This document shows, in pieces, positions 8,563-16,454 of a stretch of DNA of 64,000 bases; positions within the stretch are counted from its first letter, which is position 1, and each line of letters opens with the position of its first letter. Below the pieces are notes generated by a model, which was given only the letters and a program-made list of their open reading frames with translations, had not been told where the DNA came from and made no database searches. Position numbers and translations under genes: made by a program. Origin of the DNA: CAWBUW01 sp963792075 (GTDB lineage: Bacteria > Chloroflexota > Anaerolineae > Anaerolineales > UBA4823); the NCBI GenBank assembly GCA_963792075.1, contig CAWBUW010000012.1, forward strand, positions 1,178,001 through 1,242,000. Direction: 5' to 3'.

Positions 8563-9336
8563 ATGAAAATTACCACATGGAACGTCAATGGCATACGGGC
8601 AGCATTGGGCAAAGGGCTGATTGCGTGGGCAGACGTAGAGTGCCCGGATGTGCTCTGTTTGCAGGAGATCAAGGCGCGCCCCGAACAATTAGAGCCTGAT
8701 CACAGCCAGGCGCTGGCAACCGCTTACCCCCAGATTGTCTGGAATCCGGCCGAGCGGCCCGGTTACAGCGGGGTGGCTACGCTGGCGCGCTCGCCGGCAG
8801 CGGAGATGCGCCTGGGCCTGGGCCGGGAGGCGTTCGACCGCGAAGGCCGTGCCATCACCAGCCGTTATCCCAGTTTTTACTTGTTCAACCTCTATTTCCC
8901 CAATGGGCAGCATGACCTGGGGCGGGTGCCGTTCAAGCTCGATTTTTATGCCCATTTGCTGGACCTGTGCGATGCGCTGCACGCCGCAGGCGAGGCGGTG
9001 ATCCTGTGCGGCGATTTCAATACTGCCCACCGTCCCATTGACTTGCGCCACCCAAAGGAAAACGAAGGCTGCACGGGGTTCTTGCCGGAAGAACGCGCCT
9101 GGGTGGACCGCTACCTGGAGCATGGTTTCGTGGATATTTACCGCCAGTTGTACCCTGAACGGGTGCAGTATACCTGGTGGACCTACCGCATGAACGCTCG
9201 CCCGCGCAACGTAGGCTGGCGTTTGGATTATTTCCTGATCTCACCGTCACTGGTGGCGCGCGTGCAGGATGTGATCATCCATGATGAGGTGCTGGGCTCC
9301 GATCACTGCCCGGTCTCGCTGATCCTCCGCGATTGA
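8563..9336 (+). CDS. xth: Exodeoxyribonuclease III (AP endonuclease family)
   Basis: A 257-residue ExoIII/APE1-family enzyme that repairs abasic sites and trims 3' ends of DNA. All catalytic landmarks are present: WNVNGIRA at the N-terminus, LQEIKA (metal-binding Glu), CGDFNTAH (Asp and Asn), WRLDYFLIS and the terminal GSDHCPV with catalytic Asp-His. Length matches the family. It ends 12 bases before the convergent Hsp70-like gene. Confidence 0.95.
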   Translation: MKITTWNVNGIRAALGKGLIAWADVECPDVLCLQEIKARPEQLEPDHSQALATAYPQIVWNPAERPGYSGVATLARSPAAEMRLGLGREAFDREGRAITSRYPSFYLFNLYFPNGQHDLGRVPFKLDFYAHLLDLCDALHAAGEAVILCGDFNTAHRPIDLRHPKENEGCTGFLPEERAWVDRYLEHGFVDIYRQLYPERVQYTWWTYRMNARPRNVGWRLDYFLISPSLVARVQDVIIHDEVLGSDHCPVSLILRD

Positions 9337-9348
9337 TCCCCCCTCGGA

Positions 9349-10692
9349 TCATTTCCTCTCCCAGGCGCGGATTGCCAGGCCGGCGGTGACGCTGCTGAAA
9401 GCGTTGGAGGCGACCACCTTCTGCGGGCCGAAGATTTGACCGAGCATGTTTGAAAACACCGGGATGTTCGAAGACCCCCCTGTCTTCACGACCGCGTCGA
9501 TCTGCCCCGCCTCCAGGCCAGATGCCGCCAGGCTGTCCAGGACCACCTGCCGGATGCGCGCCTGGTATTCCTGGATATCGCTTTCGAATTGAGACCGGGT
9601 GTACAGTTCCCACAGGTCAATCCCCTGCTCTTGGAGCGAGATCACTGCCGCGCCCTGGTCAGACAGGGTAATTTTACCGGCTTCTACCTGGTTGTAAAAG
9701 GAAAAGGCCAGGTCGTTAAAGATCAGCGCCTGCAGGGTCTTCAGGCGGGCCGGCGCAATCCCTTTCCGAATGGCCTGCTCCAGGTTGTGGCGCACCTGTG
9801 GGGTGCTCAGCTCTGGGAGCGCGATCCAGTCGGGTACGGCTGCGATCAGCTCCAGGATATCGGGCATGGCTTGCACCTGGCCCTGACCAAAGTGGGATAG
9901 CAGGCGTTTCTCGATGATGGCGCGGTCGAAATCGGAGCCGGCAATGCCGATACCAGCGCTGGCATACACGTGGCGCTGGCGCGGGTCGCCTAAACGCATG
10001 ATGGCGATGTCGAGGGTGCCGCCGCCAAAGTCGAAGATCAGTGCGTTCTGAGGCTGGGTAAGCGTCTTTTCGTAGAACAAGGCCGCCGCGATGGGTTCGA
10101 GCTCGAAATCCACTTGCTGGAACCCTGCGCTGAGGGCTGCCTGGCGCAGGATTTCTTCCGCCTGGCGGTCCTGTTCCGGAAAGGAAGAAAATTGCACCGG
10201 CCGGCCGAGGGTGACGCCGGTCACCGGCTCGCCCAGCTCTTGCTCGGCGCGTTGTTTCAGGGCGCGCAAATAGACCTGCACCAGGTCATGCACCTGGTAG
10301 TAATGATCAAAAACCTGGGTGCCGGTGTAACCACCTGGGCCACCCACTTTGCGCAGCGCGGTTTTTAGGTATTGCAGCAGTCGTCCAGGTTGGAGCTCAT
10401 CCACGTAGACATAAATATCGCGCACATAGTGCATGTCGGCGCCGTGATAGTCGATTTCCCCGGCCCATTTTTTGACAAAGCGGCGCAGGCGGTTGACGTT
10501 GTGCCGGTAATACAGCTCGACCGCTTCCTGGCCGATATAAGGCTGGTAATCCCGGGTGATGTATAAGATGGTTTTGACTACTTCGGGGACGCCGTTGCGG
10601 GGGTCGATGGGCAGTAAACGGACATTCTGTCCATCGCTGATCGCCACCCCTGAGTTCGAGGTGCCAAAGTCAAGCCCGATTTTCAGGCCCAT
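9349..10692 (-). CDS. Hsp70-family actin-like ATPase without substrate-binding domain
   Basis: A 447-residue protein consisting only of the Hsp70 nucleotide-binding domain, similar in layout to YegD. Phosphate-1 loop IGLDFGTSNSGVAI, phosphate-2 loop LIFDFGGGTLDIAI and adenosine loop VVKTGGSSNIPVF are all intact, so ATP binding is expected. The beta-sandwich peptide-binding domain and lid of DnaK are missing. The start at 10692 is preferred because GAGGG precedes it and it avoids overlap with the upstream gene; the longer form would begin at 10728. It is the last gene of a minus-strand set with the gyrase-propeller-like gene, which suggests a joint role that is not yet known. Confidence 0.88.
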   Translation of the reverse strand: MGLKIGLDFGTSNSGVAISDGQNVRLLPIDPRNGVPEVVKTILYITRDYQPYIGQEAVELYYRHNVNRLRRFVKKWAGEIDYHGADMHYVRDIYVYVDELQPGRLLQYLKTALRKVGGPGGYTGTQVFDHYYQVHDLVQVYLRALKQRAEQELGEPVTGVTLGRPVQFSSFPEQDRQAEEILRQAALSAGFQQVDFELEPIAAALFYEKTLTQPQNALIFDFGGGTLDIAIMRLGDPRQRHVYASAGIGIAGSDFDRAIIEKRLLSHFGQGQVQAMPDILELIAAVPDWIALPELSTPQVRHNLEQAIRKGIAPARLKTLQALIFNDLAFSFYNQVEAGKITLSDQGAAVISLQEQGIDLWELYTRSQFESDIQEYQARIRQVVLDSLAASGLEAGQIDAVVKTGGSSNIPVFSNMLGQIFGPQKVVASNAFSSVTAGLAIRAWERK

Positions 10693-10702
10693 CTTGCCCT
10701 CG

Positions 10703-11905
10703 TTATTGAATGCCCTGGGCTTGGGCACCCTGCGGAGGAAAAAAGGTGAAAGCCACCAGCCCGGTTTCGAGCGGGATTTTGCCCGCGCCGATCATTTCGC
10801 TCACCGCATGGAGCGTGAGCAGCCCATCCTGGTGCAGGGCCAATCCCCAATCATTTTCGCCGACCGCAGCCGCCCCCACCACGCGCACTCCCTGGGCTCG
10901 CCGCTGTGCAGAGAAAACGGGGCTGCCCTTCGTTTTGAGCGAAGCAGTGGCGGTTACGTTTTCGGCGGCCTGGTGGATCAGCTTCCCGATCTGCGTCATG
11001 ACCAGGACAGCTTTATCCGCCGGCAGTGTGAAAGCCGCCACCAGGTGGTCCGTATTGGCCAGGCGGATGCCTTCTTCTACAGAATAGGGCAGGTTGTCGG
11101 TCTCCAGGCAGAGCTGGTAACCTTCCCAACTGAGCAAGACCAGCCGGGGATCGTGGGCGCACAGCGCCAGCGCAAAGGTGCGGTCGGCATTCGAGCGGGT
11201 AGACGTGCCAATGTAGTGGTTGGCCAGGATAGATTGCGCCATGGCAGCTTTGAGCTTCTTGACGAATCCCCGGCGGGAGACCTGGACAAACGCATCTGCC
11301 AGCGCCAGGTTCGAGATCGGGACAATATAGGAGAGTGTCTCCATACCGCGTGGCTCATCCGGTAGCGCCGCCCGCTGCCAATCGATAGGAGTGTCTGCCG
11401 GCTCAACCAGGGGGATATCTCGGACCGGCAGCGTGAAGATGCGTCCCGAGCTGAATGCCAAAAGTAGCTCTTCACTGGCTGGCGTGGCAAGCAGGCGCAC
11501 CGGCTCGCTGTCCTGGGACAGGTCTGCCTGCAAACGGCCCAGAGTCGCACCGCTGGTCAGCCGGTCTGCCTGGATTGGCAGGCGCAGCACCTGGCCGCGC
11601 TGGTTATATACCAGAAGCTGCAATGGCTCTGAGGCAGGCTCCGGCTCAGACCGTCCCTCTATGGGCAGTTCTCCGCTGACCTGGCGCTTCAACAGCTCGA
11701 GCTGGTATTCCAGGTGGACAATCCGCTGCTCGTATTCTGCCACGCGTTTGCCATTTAGCAGGTCGATATTTTCTGCCAGGAGCTCTTCGTTCCGCGTCGC
11801 CAGATCGCGCAGCCGGCTGCCAATATACTGCACGATTAAAGGTGATGAACCGGGGCGTTCCTGGACTTCCTGGATCCATTGTTCGATTTTTTCAGACGTG
11901 ATCAC
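10703..11905 (-). CDS. Coiled-coil protein with a GyrA C-terminal-like beta-propeller
   Basis: About 400 residues. The N-terminus is helical and coiled-coil-like (about 1-95, EELLAENIDLLNG onward). The rest carries repeats of the type found in the DNA-wrapping propeller of GyrA/ParC: LLVYNQRGQVLRLP, LLLAFSSGRIFTLP, FVQVSRRGFVKKLK, LVLLSWEGYQLCLE, AVLVMTQIGKLIHQ and LALHQDGLLTLHA. No topoisomerase breakage-reunion domain or catalytic Tyr is present. GTG 11905 is preferred (AGGAAG just upstream, 14-base overlap with the CDF gene); another GTG at 11941 would give a longer form. DNA binding is inferred from the fold only. Confidence 0.7.
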   Translation of the reverse strand: MITSEKIEQWIQEVQERPGSSPLIVQYIGSRLRDLATRNEELLAENIDLLNGKRVAEYEQRIVHLEYQLELLKRQVSGELPIEGRSEPEPASEPLQLLVYNQRGQVLRLPIQADRLTSGATLGRLQADLSQDSEPVRLLATPASEELLLAFSSGRIFTLPVRDIPLVEPADTPIDWQRAALPDEPRGMETLSYIVPISNLALADAFVQVSRRGFVKKLKAAMAQSILANHYIGTSTRSNADRTFALALCAHDPRLVLLSWEGYQLCLETDNLPYSVEEGIRLANTDHLVAAFTLPADKAVLVMTQIGKLIHQAAENVTATASLKTKGSPVFSAQRRAQGVRVVGAAAVGENDWGLALHQDGLLTLHAVSEMIGAGKIPLETGLVAFTFFPPQGAQAQGIQ

Positions 11906-12884
11906 GGCTTTCTTCCTGAACCTGGGGAGGGGCCTCTTCACCGGTTATTTGGGGGGCTTCCTTCGGGCCATGGTAAGGTTCAACGTGAACCGTGATATCG
12001 GCTTTAGGAGCTACCTTGTGTACCGTGGCTTCGATTTTTTCGGTTAATTGGTGTACGGCCTGTAGGGATAAAGTTGGATCGGCCAACACGTGCATGTCGA
12101 TAAACAGGTTCGGGCCGGATGTACGCACGCGCACCTGGTGGCTGTCCACCACTCCAGGGATCTCTTGCGCAGCCTGTTCGATTTTTAACTTGAGGCCATC
12201 CGGCGCGCTGTCCAGCAGGCCGTCGATGGTGCGTTTCCCAAGCTCCACGCTGACGTACACGACAATCAATGCAACCGCCAGGGCGGAAATGGCATCCGCT
12301 TTATCCAGGATGCGCAGTGCCGGGAACACTTTTGCCAGGCTGACCCCGATCAGGCCAATGATAACTACAGAAGAACTCCAAATATCTGTGCTGAAATGCA
12401 GTGCATCGGCTTCCAGAGCCTGGCTGTTGTGCTTGCGCGCAGCCTTGTACAGGATACGCGAGCGGGAATAATCGATGATGATGGAAACAAACATCACCAG
12501 GAACGCCCAGAAGGAGATGTCCACGGGTTCAGATTTTACAAACAGGCGTTGGGTCAACTCGTAGATGATCCACACGCAGGTGAGGAGTAAGAGAAAAGTC
12601 TCGAACAGTGCGGACAGGTTCTCGATCTTACCATGGCCGAAGGCATGCTGCTCATCAGCAGGTTTGCCCGAGACGCGCACTGCCAGGAAAGTCACCAACG
12701 CTGCCACCAGGTCCAACCCGGAGTGGGCCGCTTCGGCGAGAATACCCAGGCTGTTGGTCACCAGGCCGACAATGATCTTGAACAAGGTCAGGCCAATGGC
12801 GGCGACAACGGAGCTGAGCGCGGCATTTGTTTTTTCTTTTTCTGCTTGTAGTTCGATAGAAATTTCGGTCATCTGTGGTCTCAT
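11892..12884 (-). CDS. Cation diffusion facilitator (CDF) family metal transporter
   Basis: A 330-residue protein with about six hydrophobic helices and a cytoplasmic C-terminal domain. The metal-site motifs are visible: HSGLDL in TM2 and HFSTDIWSS in TM5 give the paired HxxxD ligands, and HAFGHGKIE marks the loop typical of this family. The HxxxD/HxxxD set is usual for zinc, iron or manganese exporters. The His-rich end of the chain (ITVHVEPYH) fits the CDF dimerisation domain. Start 12884 versus 12872 is uncertain. A TATAAT about 30 bases upstream could be its promoter. Confidence 0.9.
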   Translation of the reverse strand: MRPQMTEISIELQAEKEKTNAALSSVVAAIGLTLFKIIVGLVTNSLGILAEAAHSGLDLVAALVTFLAVRVSGKPADEQHAFGHGKIENLSALFETFLLLLTCVWIIYELTQRLFVKSEPVDISFWAFLVMFVSIIIDYSRSRILYKAARKHNSQALEADALHFSTDIWSSSVVIIGLIGVSLAKVFPALRILDKADAISALAVALIVVYVSVELGKRTIDGLLDSAPDGLKLKIEQAAQEIPGVVDSHQVRVRTSGPNLFIDMHVLADPTLSLQAVHQLTEKIEATVHKVAPKADITVHVEPYHGPKEAPQITGEEAPPQVQEESRDHV

Positions 12885-12948
12885 AGAGGGGGATTTTGAA
12901 AAGATGAGGTTGATTATACCCGATGATCGTATTCAATTGGTTCATTGG

Positions 12949-12985
12949 GGTGCATGTCAGATTGGGGGCCAATCTGATATGCACC
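12949..12985. repeat. Intergenic hairpin, 17-bp arms
   Basis: Arms 12949-12965 and 12969-12985 pair with one G-T pair around a GGG loop. The bases just before it (GGTTCATTGGG) also occur at the left end of the palindrome at 7978. Confidence 0.75.
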
Positions 12986-13001
12986 CGGTCTGAGGAGGAA
13001 G

Positions 13002-13043
13002 TTGGGGTATACGTGGGCGGCTTCGCCGCCACGCATACCCCAA
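13002..13043. repeat. Intergenic hairpin, loop TTC
   Basis: Arms 13002-13021 and 13025-13043 pair with one bulged G; centre GC-TTC-GC. It lies between the divergent CDF and HD-hydrolase genes. Confidence 0.85.
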
Positions 13044-13105
13044 ACCCCCTGACCCCCAGTTTCCTCCACTTGCGATAGAATATAATCAATTTATGGGCAT
13101 ATGGT

Positions 13106-13750
13106 ATGAGCGAAGTTGACTTTGAGCAAGCCCGGGCGTATGCCGAGCACCGGCTTGAGTGGCACCTGTCACCCAGGTTATATTATCATTCGCTGATCCA
13201 CACTCGCGATGACGTGGTGGTAGCAACAGATCGCCTGGCCGAAATGGAAGGGATACACGGTGAGGCGAAGTTGCTGATGCTAACCGCGGCGTATTTTCAT
13301 GATATCGGCTTTACCGATCTGGATGGCAACTCTGCCTCGGATGATTGGAAGCGCGCCCACCATGAAGAGCTGAGTGTGCAGTATTGCGAGCGTGAACTGC
13401 CGCGTTTTGGGTATTTACCCAAACACCTGGACGTGATCCGCGGGATCATCCTGGCCACACGGCTGCCCCAATCACCGCAAAATCTGCTCGAAGAGATCGT
13501 TGCCGATGCTGACCTGGACTCGTTGGGCCGGACTGATTTCTGGCGCACAAGCAAGGCCCTGCGCAACGAGCTGGAGGCGTTTGGCCAGGAGTTCGATGAT
13601 GAATCATGGTTATTAGGCCAGGTGCGTTTCCTGGGTGAGCACGATTATTTCACTCGTTCTGCGGTTAAGCTGCGCAAGCCGCAAAAAGACCAGAATATCC
13701 AGGACCTTTACCAAATGCTGCAATATCTGCCGAGAAGCAAAGCCTCCTAA
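13106..13750 (+). CDS. HD-domain phosphohydrolase
   Basis: A 214-residue HD-superfamily protein. Metal ligands are visible in YHSLIHTRDDV (first His), AAYFHDIGFTD (the HD pair) and a later Asp in VADADLDSLG. HD enzymes hydrolyse phosphate esters of nucleotides or second messengers; the substrate cannot be told. TATAAT at 13081-13086 lies 20 bases before the ATG and no clear Shine-Dalgarno is seen, so the leader would be very short. Confidence 0.82.
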   Translation: MSEVDFEQARAYAEHRLEWHLSPRLYYHSLIHTRDDVVVATDRLAEMEGIHGEAKLLMLTAAYFHDIGFTDLDGNSASDDWKRAHHEELSVQYCERELPRFGYLPKHLDVIRGIILATRLPQSPQNLLEEIVADADLDSLGRTDFWRTSKALRNELEAFGQEFDDESWLLGQVRFLGEHDYFTRSAVKLRKPQKDQNIQDLYQMLQYLPRSKAS

Positions 13751-13857
13751 AAAGCCTACGCCCTCTTTTTTCCCTTGATACCGAGGAAATCATAAATTCA
13801 TCCACCGTACGCGGCCGGGCGTGTGCGGCCATCGTGACCGTCACATCGGTGCCGATT

Positions 13858-13893
13858 TCCTCGGGCACATGCCATTCCTCGGGCACATGCCAT
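13858..13893. repeat. 18-bp exact tandem duplication
   Basis: TCCTCGGGCACATGCCAT occurs at 13858-13875 and again at 13876-13893 without a spacer. The unit is a multiple of three and so keeps a minus-strand frame open. Confidence 0.9.
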
Positions 13894-14095
13894 GCGCCCT
13901 TACGTAGTGGTAAGTCATGCCCATATTGATCTCATGGATCAGCCTGTTTCTCACCATCCTCTAAACTTTACAGACTATACTATATTATGTTAGTCGGGGT
14001 AAGGTGTTTTGCAGGGTTTTCTAAAGTCAGAAACCCTTGTTTACCCCACCCCCTGCCCCCACCCCCGCCCCGCTGGCGGGGGAAAAGAGGAATTG

Positions 14096-14132
14096 GGGTA
14101 TGTGTGGGAAGCAAAGCTTCCCACACATACCC
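14096..14132. repeat. Perfect 17-bp hairpin, loop AAA
   Basis: Arms 14096-14112 and 14116-14132 are exact complements; centre GC-AAA-GC. It lies upstream of the HtrA-like protease gene. Confidence 0.9.
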
Positions 14133-14190
14133 ACCCCCAAACAACCGCCTTTTCCCTTCCCCTCAATAGGGGCTTTGGAGAAAAATATTT

Positions 14191-15354
14191 ATGCAAACAA
14201 GAAAAAACCCAATCCTGTTAATGGTTTTGTTCATACTGGCGCTGTCGCTGACCGCGCTGGCTTGCCGGGCGTTCACCCCAGGCAGCGATACTTCCGGCCT
14301 GCCGGAGGTGACCGTCCCCGTAAGCACACCTATCAACACCACCGCACCCCTCCCCGTACTGACGACCGATGAAGAAGCGCAGATGATTGCGCTGTACGAA
14401 CGTGTCAACCCTGCGGTGGTCAATGTCACCCTTTATACTACGCAGAATAACCAGATGGTCCCTACCTCACAAGGGTCTGGTTTTGTATATGACGCCGAGG
14501 GGCACATCGTGACCAATGCGCACGTGGTTCACGGTGCAGAGCAAATCGATGTAACTTTCTCGGATGGCGTGGTCCGCAGCGCCGAGATTGTGGGGGAAGA
14601 CTTGCACAGCGACCTGGCTGTGGTTCGTGTGGATAATTTGCCCGCCGCCGCCGTTGCTCTGCCGTTGGGTAATATGGATGCTCTGCGTGTGGGGCAGAAC
14701 GTGGTTGCCATCGGCAACCCGTTTGGCTACGAGGGGACCCTGACGCGCGGGATCATCAGCGCCCTGGGACGGACAATCCCTGCCTTGACGGTGTTTTCGA
14801 TCCCCCAGTCCATCCAAACCGATGCCGCGATCAACCCCGGTAATTCTGGCGGTCCCCTGCTCAATTTACAGGGCGAGGTGATTGGGATCAATGCCCAAAT
14901 CGAAACAGATGGCAGTGTGGCTGCCAACAGCGGTGTAGGGTTTGCGATCCCGGTCAGCATCATCCAAAGGGTGATTCCGGGGTTGATAAAGGATGGAAAA
15001 TATACCTGGCCGTGGTTGGGGGTGCGTGGACGCAGCCTGAACCTGACCCTGGTGCAGGGCATGAACCTGCCTGTGGAGACCGGCGCTTACCTTTGGGAAG
15101 TGGTGGCGGATGGTCCGGCGGCCAAGGCCGGCTTGCAGGGCTATAAAGAAACGATCACAGTCGATGGGCGCAGCGAGGATGTCGGCGGCGATGTGGTCAT
15201 CGCCATTGATGGCCAGCCGGTCCATTCGTTCGATGATATGCTGGTCTATGTGGCCCTGCATACCACGCCCGGGCAGGAAGTGACCTTGACGGTGTTGCGC
15301 GATGGCAAAGAAAAGACGTTCGTGGTGAAGCTCGAACCGCGGCCGGCGAACTAA
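14191..15354 (+). CDS. S1C (HtrA/DegP-like) serine protease with PDZ domain
   Basis: A 387-residue exported protease of the HtrA family, used in protein quality control outside the cytoplasm. A hydrophobic N-terminus (8-24) ends in LTALAC, a possible but imperfect lipobox. The catalytic triad is clear: His in VTNAHVVHGAEQ, Asp in HSDLAVVRVD, Ser in INPGNSGGPL. A single PDZ domain occupies about 275-380 (VVIAIDGQPVHSFDDML). GGAGA precedes the ATG. The gene is convergent with the frameshifted dehydrogenase, eight bases away. Confidence 0.93.
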   Translation: MQTRKNPILLMVLFILALSLTALACRAFTPGSDTSGLPEVTVPVSTPINTTAPLPVLTTDEEAQMIALYERVNPAVVNVTLYTTQNNQMVPTSQGSGFVYDAEGHIVTNAHVVHGAEQIDVTFSDGVVRSAEIVGEDLHSDLAVVRVDNLPAAAVALPLGNMDALRVGQNVVAIGNPFGYEGTLTRGIISALGRTIPALTVFSIPQSIQTDAAINPGNSGGPLLNLQGEVIGINAQIETDGSVAANSGVGFAIPVSIIQRVIPGLIKDGKYTWPWLGVRGRSLNLTLVQGMNLPVETGAYLWEVVADGPAAKAGLQGYKETITVDGRSEDVGGDVVIAIDGQPVHSFDDMLVYVALHTTPGQEVTLTVLRDGKEKTFVVKLEPRPAN

Positions 15355-15362
15355 GCCTCTTT

Positions 15363-16399
15363 CTAATAACCTCGCTCTCGATCTAAGCGATTGTAAAGCG
15401 GCAGGTCCGACAGGTAGCGCACCAGGTTTTCGGCGAACAGCGCCACCGCGCGCTCGTCATAATGAGGGGAGAAGCCAGCAATGTGCGGGGTAAGCAGCAC
15501 GTTGGGCAGCTTCCACAGCGGGTTATCGGCAGGCAGCGGTTCTTTGGTGAAAACATCCAGCGCCGCGCCGGCGATCTTATTGTCGCGCAGCACGTTGACC
15601 AGGGCTTCTTGTTGGATGACTCCGCCGCGCGAGACGTCTACCAGGTAAGCGCCTGGCTTCAGCGCGGCCAGTTCTTCCGCGCCGATCATGCCACGCGTCT
15701 CGGGGGTCAGTGGGACCGTGACGATGACGAAATCACATTCTTTAAACATGGAGCGGATCGCTTGCGGTGGGTACATGCGCTGCACCAGCTCGGTATTGGC
15801 ATCGCCCAACCCTTCTGGCATGTAACCCGTATCGTAAGGATGCATCACGTCACGTTTGGTTGCCAGCACGGTTGAGCCGAATGGCTGCAGCAGGCGCGCG
15901 ATCTGGCGGCCAATACTGCCGTATCCGACGATGCCTACGGTACTGCCGCGCAGCTCGATTGGGTTGAGACGCTCCCAGCGGTCGGAGGGCCATTCACCCC
16001 GGCGCTGGTGGGTTTGCAGGGCGGGGAAGTGATGCCCGAGTGCCAGCAGCATCATGACAGCATACTCGGCCATCTGAGATGCAGACGCGCCGCTCAGGTG
16101 AGTGATGGTCAGATCGGGGCGCTGCAAGATGGGTGCGTCGATGGCGTGATCGATCCCGGCCCAATGGAACTGGATCCAGCGCAGGCGCGGCGCCTGCTCA
16201 GGCGTGGGCAGGGCGCGGCTGGTGTAGAGATCTCTGTCCCTGCCCATATTTCTGCCGGGATTTCCAGGGCGTCGTGCGTTTTGATCGTGGTGATCTTGAG
16301 ACGCGGGGAAACCGCGTTCAAGCTGGCGATCAGGCTCTCTTCCAGGGGGAGCGTGATCAGGACTTCTACGGGTTTATTCGAGGTGGGTTGTAGGGTCAT
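15363..16399 (-). pseudogene. D-isomer-specific 2-hydroxyacid dehydrogenase, broken by a one-base frameshift
   Basis: The C-terminal 294 codons (15363-16247) carry the NAD-binding GIVGYGSIGRQIA, catalytic Arg in VDVSRGGVI, Glu in TKEPLPADNP and His in LTPHIAGFS. The missing N-terminus lies upstream in another frame: from ATG 16399, VEVLITLPLEESLIASL to IWAGTEI. The frames join near 16225-16240, where one lost base would restore IWAGTEI-L-YTSRALP. The 15363-16399 span is not a multiple of three, in agreement. The active-site residues are all kept, so the break is either recent or a sequence error. A GTG/ATG inside could still yield a truncated protein. Family enzymes reduce 2-keto acids with NADH. 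Confidence 0.8.
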
Positions 16400-16454
16400 G
16401 TTTAGAGATGTGGGAAAGGTGTGGGTTAGTTGTGGGATAAAGTGGGATTGCTAT

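Larger units (their letters stand above)
13751..14190. other. 440-bp gap with degenerate coding traces and hairpins
   Basis: No intact gene is seen. 13858-13893 is an exact 18-bp tandem duplication. Read on the minus strand it encodes HVPEEW twice and runs on as EIGTDVTVTMAAHARPRTVDEF; after a frame change it ends YDFLGIKGKKRA at a stop at 13756-13758. This looks like a small decayed gene. 14044-14081 is C-rich and contains a 6-bp GC hairpin (14068-14081). 14096-14132 is a perfect hairpin. Confidence 0.5.
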
